From Trinickia mobilis (GTDB lineage Bacteria; Pseudomonadota; Gammaproteobacteria; Burkholderiales; Burkholderiaceae), in the NCBI RefSeq assembly GCF_017315705.1, contig NZ_JAFLRF010000052.1, positions 1-34,985 on the forward strand: DNA of 34,985 bases. The letters run 5' to 3'. The notes below the pieces were generated by a model. It was given only the letters and a program-made list of their open reading frames with translations, ran no database searches and was not told the DNA's origin. The position numbers were made by a program, and so were the translations under genes. This document shows, one piece after another, positions 7,455 to 14,542 of this stretch; position 1 is the first letter of the stretch; every line of letters begins with the position of its first letter.

Positions 7455-7712
7455 CTATGGGACAGCCACGGTCTGTCGAGGGTTGAGCCCGGTGCCGGTA
7501 ATTATGACTTTGGGCAACCAGCGACGCGGCCCAGAGGCGCAGCCATCACATACAGACACCAAGATGTCCCGGGCCTCGCCCATGCCATCGCTGAACGGTA
7601 CGTCCCGACGCTTGAACGTCGTCGCAATTATCTCGTTGCAGTGCTGGCAGATATGTGCGCGTGTGTGTTCGAGACCAAACGTTGGAACAATGCCATCGCA
7701 GGGCCCTTCCAC
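7455..7712 (-). CDS. Small zinc-ribbon protein, probably truncated at its 3' end, 85 aa
   Basis: Two Cys pairs, CQHC near residue 38 and CDGC near residue 72, flank the segment EIIATTFKRRDVPFSDGMGE. This looks like a small zinc ribbon of the kind seen in YgiT/MqsA-type antitoxins and regulators. Right after the second Cys pair the protein runs into the 27-base dispersed repeat (7507-7533) and then the tnpB fragment, so the last residues (from ASGPRRW) are probably not native. The start is a GTG with no good ribosome-binding site. It lies 44 bases downstream of dam on the same strand. The zinc-ribbon call is moderate; function is unknown. Confidence 0.45.
   Translation of the reverse strand: MEGPCDGIVPTFGLEHTRAHICQHCNEIIATTFKRRDVPFSDGMGEARDILVSVCDGCASGPRRWLPKVIITGTGLNPRQTVAVP
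7507..7533 (-). repeat. Second, inverted copy of the 27-base sequence at 3180-3206
   Basis: Exact 27-base match to the reverse complement of 3180-3206. On the minus strand one frame reads LWAASLVAQS, the same as in the 191-aa paralogue. It sits exactly between the last recognisable zinc-ribbon residues and the tnpB fragment. Confidence 0.75.
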
Positions 7713-7756
7713 TTTTCGCTCTTGCTTTTTTCCGGCGACCGGGTGCGGCCTCGCGT

Positions 7757-8599
7757 TCAGCGAAACACTGCGACGATCTCGGCAACCGCACCGCGCTTAT
7801 CTCTGGCCGCACTAACCGAGCGACGCGCGGAGTAAGGGTGTATTTCGGCAGCACCGGCATATAGCTCTCTCGCAGTCGAGCAATCGTGGTTAGAGATGAC
7901 GACCGGTACTCCGTACGCGGCCAGGTCATTTGCCAAATCGGCAAGCTGTCGTTGCCTTGCGACGTCGAACCCAGTTGCGCTATAGGCTTCGAAGCTCGAT
8001 GCGTCATCGCGGTCAAGGTATGGCGGGTCGCAGTACACAACATCGCCAGGCCGTGCCGACGCCATCACCTCGACAAAGTCGCTCGGGTAGAAAGTCGCCC
8101 GTTTCGCTTTTTCTGAAAAGGCGAGAATTTCTGCGACCGGCAGCCGTGGCGTCCTCGCTGGACGTCCGTAGGGAACATTGAAAATTCCTGACCTATTGTA
8201 GCGACACAGGCCGTTGAAACCGAATTTGTTCAGATACAGAAATTGGGCGGCACGCATCAATCGGTCTTGTTCTGCGTTGAATGCAGCTCGCACCTCGAGG
8301 TAGCGACTCTGTGAAAGGTATTCCTCATCAAAGAAGGTCTGCGCTAGCTCGATGAACGCGTGCGGTCGTGTGGACACCTCTTGGTAGAGTTCGATAAGGT
8401 GCGCGTTTTTGTCAGCAAGCAGATACTCCTCGAAATCGCTGCCGAGAAATACCGCCCCACCACCGACGAACGGCTCAATGAGCCGACGTCCGCGAGGAAG
8501 TCGCGAGACGATATGTTGGAGAACTCGGGACTTTCCCCCGACCCACTTGAGAAACGGCTTAGTCGGCCTCGCCGCTTGAAACACTGGATGTTTTTGCAT
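7757..8599 (-). CDS. dam: Dam-type DNA adenine-N6 methyltransferase, 280 aa
   Basis: D12-class (alpha group) adenine methyltransferase that transfers a methyl group from SAM to adenine in DNA, classically at GATC. Motifs are in the correct order: PFLKWVGGKSR near residue 15, the SAM-binding IEPFVGGGAVF at about 42-52, a central target-recognition region (FNGLCRYNRSGIFNVPYG), and the catalytic DPPY at about 191-194. The length is normal for the family. No restriction enzyme gene adjoins it, so it is a solitary methyltransferase, as often found on phages and mobile islands, where it masks DNA from restriction or alters replication and expression. The specificity cannot be read from sequence alone. 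The ATG at 8599 lies inside a perfect 11-bp inverted repeat (8580-8607). Confidence 0.93.
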   Translation of the reverse strand: MQKHPVFQAARPTKPFLKWVGGKSRVLQHIVSRLPRGRRLIEPFVGGGAVFLGSDFEEYLLADKNAHLIELYQEVSTRPHAFIELAQTFFDEEYLSQSRYLEVRAAFNAEQDRLMRAAQFLYLNKFGFNGLCRYNRSGIFNVPYGRPARTPRLPVAEILAFSEKAKRATFYPSDFVEVMASARPGDVVYCDPPYLDRDDASSFEAYSATGFDVARQRQLADLANDLAAYGVPVVISNHDCSTARELYAGAAEIHPYSARRSVSAARDKRGAVAEIVAVFR

Positions 8600-8607
8600 C
8601 CAGTGTT
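8580..8607. promoter_or_regulatory. Perfect 11-bp inverted repeat spanning the dam start codon
   Basis: AACACTGGATG (8580-8590), the spacer TTTTTG, then CATCCAGTGTT (8597-8607). The dam initiation codon (8599-8597, minus strand) is part of one arm, and the leader base-pairs with codons 4-7. In the mRNA this would form a strong hairpin hiding the start codon; in DNA it could be an operator. Confidence 0.6.
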
Positions 8608-8711
8608 AAGCAACGCGTTTTATCTCCGTGTAACCGGAAATCCTCGGCCTTCAGGCTGGCGACCTAAGGCTAACTACCGACATCACAACCCGGGAAGCAG
8701 CGTGGTTCAGC

Positions 8712-8975
8712 CTATCGGTTACATCTCGGACCCGCCTTGCACGGCTTTCCGCTCTTTACGCGATTCGACTCAAGTTTCTGCGCGTTCTTGTCGATAACTA
8801 GGTCGTTCCCGCTGGAATCTGCCGTTCCGTGGACGCGCCGCGAACGCGCAATCACATGCAGAGTGAACCAGCCGAATGCACCTAGCAACACACCTAAGGT
8901 TGCAAGGAACACCACCAGGCTAGCAATATCGCCGGTCACCGGCGGCGCATTGCGCGGATAAAGTAAGACCGACAT
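8712..8975 (-). CDS. Possible small one-helix membrane protein, 87 aa
   Basis: The ATG at 8975 gives a protein with one membrane segment (LVVFLATLGVLLGAFGWFTL, about residues 18-37) and a polar C-terminal half rich in basic residues. A longer form starting at 9074 would overlap the divergent gene at 8993, so I prefer the shorter one. There is no clear ribosome-binding site. The existence of this gene is uncertain; it could be a chance frame in the divergent intergenic space. Confidence 0.35.
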   Translation of the reverse strand: MSVLLYPRNAPPVTGDIASLVVFLATLGVLLGAFGWFTLHVIARSRRVHGTADSSGNDLVIDKNAQKLESNRVKSGKPCKAGPRCNR

Positions 8976-8992
8976 TGAACACAGGAGAAGGC

Positions 8993-9811
8993 ATGGGCAG
9001 AAGCAAAGGGCGCAAACCCCGACATTCAGGAGCGCGCTCTCAAAGTTGCAGTTCGGTTGGCTTGAATTCTTCATCGAGTTCTCTAAAAGACAATAAAACT
9101 CGTATATGGGAGGGTTTTATCCGTGACTATGGCGAGTCACTGGTCGGAGACCTTACTCTTGGCGTCATCGCGGGGATAGCCTTCACGATCTGCGCTACTC
9201 GCGATATTGGTCGGGACGTTGGCCCTGCCGGCGGAATATTTTCGCAGTTCGCCGATTGGTTCTTCGACGGGTTGACACAACTCGATCCTGTTCTGCCAAT
9301 AATCACGGTCGTCGTGGCGTGCGCCATTCTCGCGACCCATGTCCCACGCGAACGGCACGGCTTCCTTAAACGGTACTTTTTCCGCCCGCTACTACGTTTT
9401 ACTGCTGACGCGCTATTTCTCGCAGTGGGTGCGCTACTCGTGGTTGGATTCGCCTGGTTGTATAAAGACGTGAGTCATTCGAAAACGAATCTGCAAGCCA
9501 CGAAGAGCTCGGGGGAAGATATTGCGGCTGCCCTGGGTTACTTTCTTCTCTGCATTTTCTTCTTACTGCCGATTCGAGAGATAGCCGAAGGCGTGTACGA
9601 TCACGAGTTCTTTGGAGTCGACCTTCGCCAAACAACACGCTATTACAAGCTGCTGCCAATAATCGGAGTAAGTTGTAGCGCCGTCTTCTTGAGCATACTT
9701 GTACTGACAGCCTTGCATTGGGCTCTTCTAGCGAAGATCGCCACGGTGCTCGTCATTGCCATCACTGCGGGAATCGCGGCTAAAGTCGCTCCACGTGTAG
9801 TCAGCCCGTAA
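8993..9811 (+). CDS. Polytopic membrane protein, 272 aa
   Basis: Function unknown. The ATG at 8993 has AGGAGA about 4 bases upstream; an in-frame TTG at 8975 is less likely. A Ser/Arg-rich polar N-terminus of about 40 residues precedes five or six membrane helices, roughly residues 52-72, 94-116, 132-155, 176-196 and 213-262. A polar segment with DHEFFGVDLRQTTRYYK lies before the last pair. The lipoprotein gene starts 9 bases after the stop, which suggests a shared transcript. No known enzymatic motif is visible. Confidence 0.75.
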   Translation: MGRSKGRKPRHSGARSQSCSSVGLNSSSSSLKDNKTRIWEGFIRDYGESLVGDLTLGVIAGIAFTICATRDIGRDVGPAGGIFSQFADWFFDGLTQLDPVLPIITVVVACAILATHVPRERHGFLKRYFFRPLLRFTADALFLAVGALLVVGFAWLYKDVSHSKTNLQATKSSGEDIAAALGYFLLCIFFLLPIREIAEGVYDHEFFGVDLRQTTRYYKLLPIIGVSCSAVFLSILVLTALHWALLAKIATVLVIAITAGIAAKVAPRVVSP

Positions 9812-9820
9812 GTCTTATCT

Positions 9821-10244
9821 ATGTCTGAATTCGGAGCGAATTTGAAACATCCGAGGCTGACTGCGTCCATCGCGGGAATCGCCAGTGCACTTTACCTCAC
9901 CGGTTGCGTAACACGTGGACAAGGGGGTGACTCCTCTCAACCTGTCGTGCAACCCACACGGGTTGCCGCAATCGTGTCCGCTCCCCCGCCCCCACACGTC
10001 GTCGCACAACCGGTCGTCGTCGAAGAGGTCATGCCTGATCCGAACGACGAGTATGTCACGGCGGCCAGTGACAACGACGTCGTGTTCATCGGGGGCAGCA
10101 CATACATTTGGGTGACGGGGCCAGACGGTCAACGTCATCGTCATTTCTACGGTAACGGCGACAGACGCCGAGAGGTTCTTCTTCGGCGGGACAACCTCCG
10201 TTCGGTGGTGACACACCTGTCGAGACAACCGTCCATGAGCCACG
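9821..10244 (+). pseudogene. 5' part of a lipoprotein gene interrupted by an IS21-family element
   Basis: The N-terminus is a lipoprotein signal peptide: a short n-region, the hydrophobic ASIAGIASALYL, then the lipobox LTGC with the lipidated Cys at residue 29. A Pro/Val-rich linker and the segment IGGSTYIWVTGPDGQRHRHF follow. The frame is broken at 10244 by the IS. As it stands the ORF continues 188 bases into IS sequence and would make a 203-aa hybrid. Joining base 10244 to base 12900, which removes the IS and one copy of the CCACG duplication, restores one uninterrupted 227-aa frame ending at 13159. The original product would be an outer-membrane lipoprotein of unknown function. Confidence 0.85.
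10240..10244 (+). repeat. Target-site duplication CCACG, left copy
   Basis: CCACG immediately left of the IS21-family element. The same five bases occur at 12895-12899 immediately right of it, which fixes the ends of the element and shows a simple insertion. Confidence 0.85.
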
Positions 10245-10249
10245 TGTCA

Positions 10250-10294
10250 CGGATCGGCGTAAAGGCGCCGGGGATGATCGCCGTAATGGCGCCA
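10250..10294 (-). repeat. Terminal repeats of the IS21 element, istB side
   Basis: Two copies of the transposase-binding repeat, GATCGGCGTAAAGGCGCC and GATCGCCGTAATGGCGCCA, about 24 bases apart and inverted relative to the six copies at 12744-12893. Confidence 0.75.
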
Positions 10295-10329
10295 GTTGGA
10301 AGTGGTGTCAAACGCGGATTCGAACGGCC

Positions 10330-11127
10330 TCAAGAATCCGTTTTTTTACTGGATTTTGCAACGGCGATTTCGCCGTTTTCGGGCATCGGTTTCGGCTTGC
10401 GGAAGCTCTCGCCCTCGATGACGATGCGGTAGGCACCGTGACGTAGCCGGTCGAGTGTCGCGGCGCCGAGAACCCGGTTGTCGGGGAAGGCATCGCCCCA
10501 TTCGCTGAGATCGAGATTGGATGTCAGGATGGTAGCCGCCCGCTCATACCTGGCAGCCACCAGATCGTGGAAGTCTTCGTCGTGTGGCGCACGTAGGGGT
10601 TTGAGCGCAAAGTCGTCAACGATCAGCAGCGGCACGCGAACGAACTGCTGGAACTTGCGTTCGTAGAGGCCCGTGGCGCGGGCCGCATGCAGCTTCTTGA
10701 TCAGATCGGTTTGCGTGACGAACAGCACGTCGCGCCCCTGACGCGCAGCGCAGTGGCCCAGCGCCTGGGCAATGTGGGACTTGCCGACGCCTGTTTGACC
10801 GACCATCAGGATGGCCACCTTCTCGTCGATGTAACGACCGGTGGCGAGATCGTGGATGTGTGCGCGGTTGAGCTTCGGCAGCCGGTCGAAGTTGAAGGTC
10901 TCCAGCGTCTTGCCTAGCCCGAAGCCGGCACGCACGAGACGCGCGCCGAGCTTTTTCTGGTCGCGCCGCGCGACTTCATCATGCAGGAGCATGGCGAGGA
11001 ATTCGGTGTAGGCGAGCTGTCCGTCGATCGCCTGACGGTTGCGCTGCTCAAGCGAGTCGAGTACGCCGGACAGGCGCAGTTGCTTGAGGATCGTATTCAG
11101 TTCGGGACTGGGGTTCATGATGTTCAA
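10330..11127 (-). CDS. istB: IstB, AAA+ ATPase transposition helper of IS21, 265 aa
   Basis: DnaA/DnaC-like AAA+ ATPase that selects target DNA and activates the IstA transposase. Walker A is GQTGVGKSH starting at residue 110, and Walker B is LLIVDD ending at D171-D172. The sensor region ILTSNLDLSEWGDAF follows. The N-terminal helical region (about 1-80) is the usual IS21 helper domain. Length is normal. The ATG overlaps the istA stop (ATGA), so the pair is translationally coupled. It appears intact. Confidence 0.95.
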   Translation of the reverse strand: MNIMNPSPELNTILKQLRLSGVLDSLEQRNRQAIDGQLAYTEFLAMLLHDEVARRDQKKLGARLVRAGFGLGKTLETFNFDRLPKLNRAHIHDLATGRYIDEKVAILMVGQTGVGKSHIAQALGHCAARQGRDVLFVTQTDLIKKLHAARATGLYERKFQQFVRVPLLIVDDFALKPLRAPHDEDFHDLVAARYERAATILTSNLDLSEWGDAFPDNRVLGAATLDRLRHGAYRIVIEGESFRKPKPMPENGEIAVAKSSKKTDS

Positions 11128-12671
11128 TGCAGGAGAAGGGAGTGGAGGTCACGACCGAAGCGGCCGCCGTTCAGATAGGTGTCAGCAGGCGCGGCCGACG
11201 CTTGCGCCGCTGCTGCGGCGGGCTGGCTGTCCAGTCCCTTGTCGAGAATGGTCTTGACGGTGCGGTACTTCGGGCTCGCGAATGCAAGCGCACGCTCGCA
11301 CGCGGCGTCCAGTCGTTGATCGCCGAACTTCTCGCGCATGCGGGCGATGCCCTGCGCGCCACGCAGGTTCACCAGCACTGTGTCGTTGAACATTGCGAGA
11401 ACCAACGCGTGACAGGATGGCCCGATCTCCTTCGCACGAGCTAGGCACCACTGCGGATCGTGTTCGAGCCACGCCTGCGCCGCCGGCGGCTGGTGGTCAC
11501 GCACCGTGTGGCGATCGCCGACCTTGCGCAGCCGCGGATGGGTCGCAACGAGTTCGTGCTGGTGGAACAGTTGCACGACCGTATCGGTGGACTTGAGCCA
11601 CAGGCTCTTGCCAACCAGCGCGAACGGCACGGAGTACAGCGCTTTTTTGTAGACGATGTGTCCGTCCGTGTGCACCTTGACTTCGCTCCATACGGCCAGC
11701 ACCGGCGCGACGTCAGGTAGCGACGTGAGCAGCGGCTTCTCGATGGCAAAGCGCGTCAGCGGCTGCTCGCGTGTCGTGCCATGTTCGCGCGTGCTGGCTT
11801 GCTGGATGATCCATTCACGCAACTGCCGGTTGGCATCGGACAGGTCGCGGAACGTGCGTAGCGGCACAAAGGACTTCTTGACATACTTGACGCCCGACTC
11901 AACGATGCCCTTCTTCTGCGGGTCGTGCGGCGGACAGGCGTCGATCCGGAAGCCGTATCCCTCAGCGAGCGCGGCGTATGAGCGCTGGACCTCCGGGCTG
12001 TACATGCAGGCCTTGGTGATCGCGCACTTCGCGTTGTCGATGATGACGCGACCCGGGCAGCCACCAAGCCACTCGAAGGCGCGACGGTGGCAGGCCAGCC
12101 ATGTCTCGACGGTCTGGTCGAGCACGAGCTCGACATACTGGTGCCGGGACCAGCAGAGGGTCATGACGAAGAACCACGTCTTGATCTGTGCGCCCGATTC
12201 ATGTGCCAGTACCGGCCCGGCGCCGAAGTCGACCTGGGCGGCCTCCGCTGGCGCAAACTCAAGGATCGTTGTGGTCGGCACGCCGCGTTCGGCCTTCAGG
12301 CCCAGCAGGATACGGCGCACCGCCGAGTAGCTGCCGGTATAGCCATGGTTGCGTTTCAGCGCATGGTGAATCGTTGTGCCCTGAACACCAGCGTCATGCC
12401 AGTCACGAATCAGCTCACGAAACGGCTCAAGCGTGGACACGCATGTGCTCGGCAAGTGTGGAGTGCGGCCGAACACGCCGGCAATCACGGCATCGTCCGG
12501 CAACGGCTGCCCGGGATTGAGCCAGCCGCGCTCGCTGGCCACACGACGAACAGCGGTCAACTTCTTGCGACCCATCAGGCCGCTACGCCCAATGTCGCGA
12601 TCGGAATCGCCTTGCCGCATGCGGACAAGGACTTGACGGTACTCAAACACTTCGAACCTCCGGTTGGTCAT
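11124..12671 (-). CDS. istA: IstA, DDE transposase of IS21, 515 aa
   Basis: Retroviral-type transposase that binds the terminal repeats and carries out strand transfer with IstB. An N-terminal helix-turn-helix region (about 1-50) is followed by the DDE core: AQVDFGAG with D148, GRVIIDNAKCAI with D212, and GIVESGVKYVKKSF with E258. A C-terminal region (about 310-480) completes the usual architecture. Length and motif order are normal, with no stop or frameshift. It lies 5' of istB and faces the multiple terminal repeats at 12744-12893, which also contain its promoter region. Confidence 0.95.
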   Translation of the reverse strand: MTNRRFEVFEYRQVLVRMRQGDSDRDIGRSGLMGRKKLTAVRRVASERGWLNPGQPLPDDAVIAGVFGRTPHLPSTCVSTLEPFRELIRDWHDAGVQGTTIHHALKRNHGYTGSYSAVRRILLGLKAERGVPTTTILEFAPAEAAQVDFGAGPVLAHESGAQIKTWFFVMTLCWSRHQYVELVLDQTVETWLACHRRAFEWLGGCPGRVIIDNAKCAITKACMYSPEVQRSYAALAEGYGFRIDACPPHDPQKKGIVESGVKYVKKSFVPLRTFRDLSDANRQLREWIIQQASTREHGTTREQPLTRFAIEKPLLTSLPDVAPVLAVWSEVKVHTDGHIVYKKALYSVPFALVGKSLWLKSTDTVVQLFHQHELVATHPRLRKVGDRHTVRDHQPPAAQAWLEHDPQWCLARAKEIGPSCHALVLAMFNDTVLVNLRGAQGIARMREKFGDQRLDAACERALAFASPKYRTVKTILDKGLDSQPAAAAAQASAAPADTYLNGGRFGRDLHSLLLH

Positions 12672-12743
12672 GGACGCTCCGTTCAGAAAGAGCGGAGCGT
12701 ACCCATCTGGAAAGTTCGAATCGCGTTCAACATCCGGCGCCGG

Positions 12744-12893
12744 TGGCGCCTATACGCCGATCATCGACTGGCGCCTTTACGCCGGTCACGGACTGGCGCC
12801 ATAACGCCGATCCTGCGCTGGCGCCTATGCGCCGATCATCAGGTGGCGCTAATACGCCGATCCCGGAATGGCTCCATAACGCCGGTCAGTGAC
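12744..12893. repeat. Six 25-bp terminal repeats of the IS21 element, istA side
   Basis: Exact 25-base period repeated six times. The unit begins TGGCGCC and contains ACGCCG(A/G)TC, and the copies decay towards the outer end (the outermost reads TGGCTCCATAACGCCGGTCA). These are binding sites for IstA. Six copies on one side against two on the other is a marked asymmetry. Confidence 0.85.
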
Positions 12894-12894
12894 A

Positions 12895-12899
12895 CCACG
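12895..12899 (+). repeat. Target-site duplication CCACG, right copy
   Basis: Matches the left copy at 10240-10244 and defines the right boundary of the IS21 element. Confidence 0.85.
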
Positions 12900-13159
12900 C
12901 AAGGCACGAGCCTACGCGTGCACATGAAAAGCTCTGTCTACAACGTCCGGCACTCGCAAATGGCTCGCAAGCCCACAATCACCGGCCCGGACATTCTCTT
13001 GCTACCAACAATGGGGCACATCGCGCTGCCCAACACAATCAACCGGGCCACGCGAAGAACCAACCGTCTCCCGAAGCGTCTGTTGAACACGAAGGCTCGC
13101 GACATCGTTACGACCCCGGAGTCTCTCAGCAAAAGTCAGATACTCATCTGAGGACGTAG
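12900..13159 (+). pseudogene. 3' part of the interrupted lipoprotein gene
   Basis: This is the displaced end of the gene that begins at 9821. Read in the restored frame it encodes a His/Asn/Gln/Pro-rich tail such as AAQHNQPGHAKNQPSPEA and ends with TAG at 13157-13159. On its own it has no start codon or ribosome-binding site. A tail of this composition is typical of disordered periplasmic ends of small lipoproteins. Confidence 0.75.
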
Positions 13160-13497
13160 TTTGGTATCGACTGCCCCTTGAAAGATAGCTTGCGAATGTG
13201 GGCTCCTCTGTTCGAGAAAAGATAGCGTTTCGCTCTGCTGGCAAATCATCGGCCTCCTCCCAAAGGAACCGTTGTTACGAAAGAACCGGTCCGCGCACTC
13301 ACGATGCTGACGAACGTCCAAGTCCGATAGCGCGGCAGGTCGCGCGCTGACCTTCCGTCGAAATCGTTATCCTAAATTGGCCGAAAAATCCCGACCTGAA
13401 GGCCTGAGACCCTCAGGTCAATTGAGGATAAAACCGCTCTCTACATATCCACGAAGGAGTCGCACTTGTTCGACCCCAGCAGACATCGAAGGCATGT
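13160..13497. other. Intergenic, no convincing gene
   Basis: No ORF with coding character on either strand. A small hairpin, CCTGAG-ACC-CTCAGG (13403-13417), nested in a wider dyad (GACCTGA ... TCAGGTC), is the only structure noticed. It could be the leader or operator of the 41-aa ORF that follows, but its role is unknown. Confidence 0.45.
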
Positions 13498-13623
13498 ATG
13501 GAACGCTTTGTGAAACGAGCAATTATTCTCTTGACTACACCGTTTGTCGCGCTCGCTCTCGCGACGATTTTCGCTCTGCCCTTCTATTTCCTAGTCAGGC
13601 TTATTCGCGTGTTCGTGCAATAG
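13498..13623 (+). CDS. Putative small single-helix membrane protein, 41 aa
   Basis: A short frame starting ATGGAACGC, with GAAGG 5 bases upstream. The product begins MERFVKRAIILLTTPFVAL and is almost entirely one membrane helix (residues 8-34) between basic ends (RLIRVFVQ at the C-terminus), a classic small membrane protein shape. Its last 23 bases overlap the 3' end of the convergent gene at 13601. Function unknown; such peptides can be toxins of type I systems or regulators of membrane partners. Confidence 0.45.
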   Translation: MERFVKRAIILLTTPFVALALATIFALPFYFLVRLIRVFVQ

Positions 13624-14038
13624 TTGCCTGTCGAATAAAGAAACCGATAAGAAAAAACGCTACTAAGAATATAAATGATATGAGAAGCCCATTGGTTCCA
13701 AAAGGAATCTTACCATTAGCCAAGCTGTCAAAGCTAGCCGCGATGAGCACTCCCCCGACGCTGCTACCAAAAAAGTAAAGCGTTCGCGGAACCTCTTCAA
13801 CGATTTTGATCATCAAAATCCCCAACCAGTCGATTCCAGTCATGTACCAGAGCATCACCACTAAACCTGCAGCGACCACGATTGCAAGTATTGAAAATCC
13901 GAGCTCTCGCAGAGAGAGTTCATTGATTCTTTCGCCCATGTGGGTAGACAAGAGCTGATCGTTCTGGAAGAAACCACTGATAAATATTGCAGTCAGCAGA
14001 CCCACTCGCGAGGGACCGGTGAAAATGAATCTCGGCAC
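13601..14038 (-). CDS. Membrane protein, 145 aa, start uncertain or 5' end damaged
   Basis: Three or four membrane helices, about residues 12-25, 47-70, 88-102 and 115-135, with a short basic C-terminus. Function unknown. The listed start is a GTG without a good ribosome-binding site; an internal ATG at 13939 would remove the first helix. Upstream, another frame reads MTSLKSIDDLRVVVQTAKTR and could be the true N-terminus if a one-base frameshift lies near 14060-14070. I therefore regard the 5' end as doubtful. Confidence 0.5.
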   Translation of the reverse strand: MPRFIFTGPSRVGLLTAIFISGFFQNDQLLSTHMGERINELSLRELGFSILAIVVAAGLVVMLWYMTGIDWLGILMIKIVEEVPRTLYFFGSSVGGVLIAASFDSLANGKIPFGTNGLLISFIFLVAFFLIGFFIRQATIARTRE

Positions 14039-14542
14039 GTCTGAAAGTGCGCGTCTTCGCCGTTTGTACGACTACTCGCAGGTCATCGATGGATTTCAGA
14101 GAAGTCATAACCCCGTCTCCGTTAACGGCACGAACGTCGACTAATTTAGAGCTCCTGGAGCACAACCGACCATATGGCCAAGCAACGATGGTTGGACTTC
14201 ATCAACAGCAACTCAGCCCATGTGCGGGATTCCACGGTCGCTTTAGCGCGAATTTCACGCATAACTGAGCGCTAAGCTGTTCGGAAGGCGAGGCGAAATA
14301 ACCATGGCAAGATCAAGGATTTTGTCGTGCGAGCGAATATCGAATGAAGAAGCCGTTCCACCGTCAAGACTCGTCCGATTGCCAACCGTCTCACGACATA
14401 TCGACTGCTAGAAAGCGCCGGCCGACCGCTTGTCGTAATGCACATACATTGCGACACGGTGCAATGAAGTAAGCGGCTCGCAATTCAGCGCTACCCTCTG
14501 CGCGCAGGGATCCGACAGCCACGCCATCCGGCAAGCCCTAAA
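14039..14542. other. Intergenic, no convincing gene
   Basis: No ORF with coding character. The first 60-110 bases may hold the displaced 5' end of the membrane-protein gene described at 13601-14038. Nothing else was recognised. Confidence 0.45.

Larger units (their letters stand above)
10245..12894 (-). mobile_element. Complete IS21-family insertion sequence, 2650 bp
   Basis: Carries istA and istB with a 4-base overlap on the minus strand. Both ends read TGTCAC inward, followed by related sequences: GGATCGGCGTAAAGGCGCC on the istB side and TGACCGGCGTTATGGAGCC on the istA side. It is flanked by a 5-bp direct repeat CCACG, within the 4-8 bp typical of IS21. Internal copies of the terminal sequence repeat six times with a 25-bp period on the istA side and twice on the istB side, the multiple terminal repeats known from this family. 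All parts look intact, so it may still be mobile. Confidence 0.93.

Noticed and set aside
8641-8656. Short match CCTCGGCCTTCAGGC shared with the hairpin at 34235
   Set aside because: Only 15 bases, G+C-rich, with no hairpin partner or element end nearby at 8641; probably chance or too decayed to interpret.
12744-12893. 25-bp tandem units considered as a CRISPR array
   Set aside because: The repeats are contiguous without unique spacers and match the IS21 terminal sequence at the other end of the element.
12087-13151. 354-aa plus-strand ORF across the istA start and the IS repeats
   Set aside because: It is the reverse shadow of istA plus the 25-bp repeats, which happen to stay open; the real genes on the minus strand have full motif sets.
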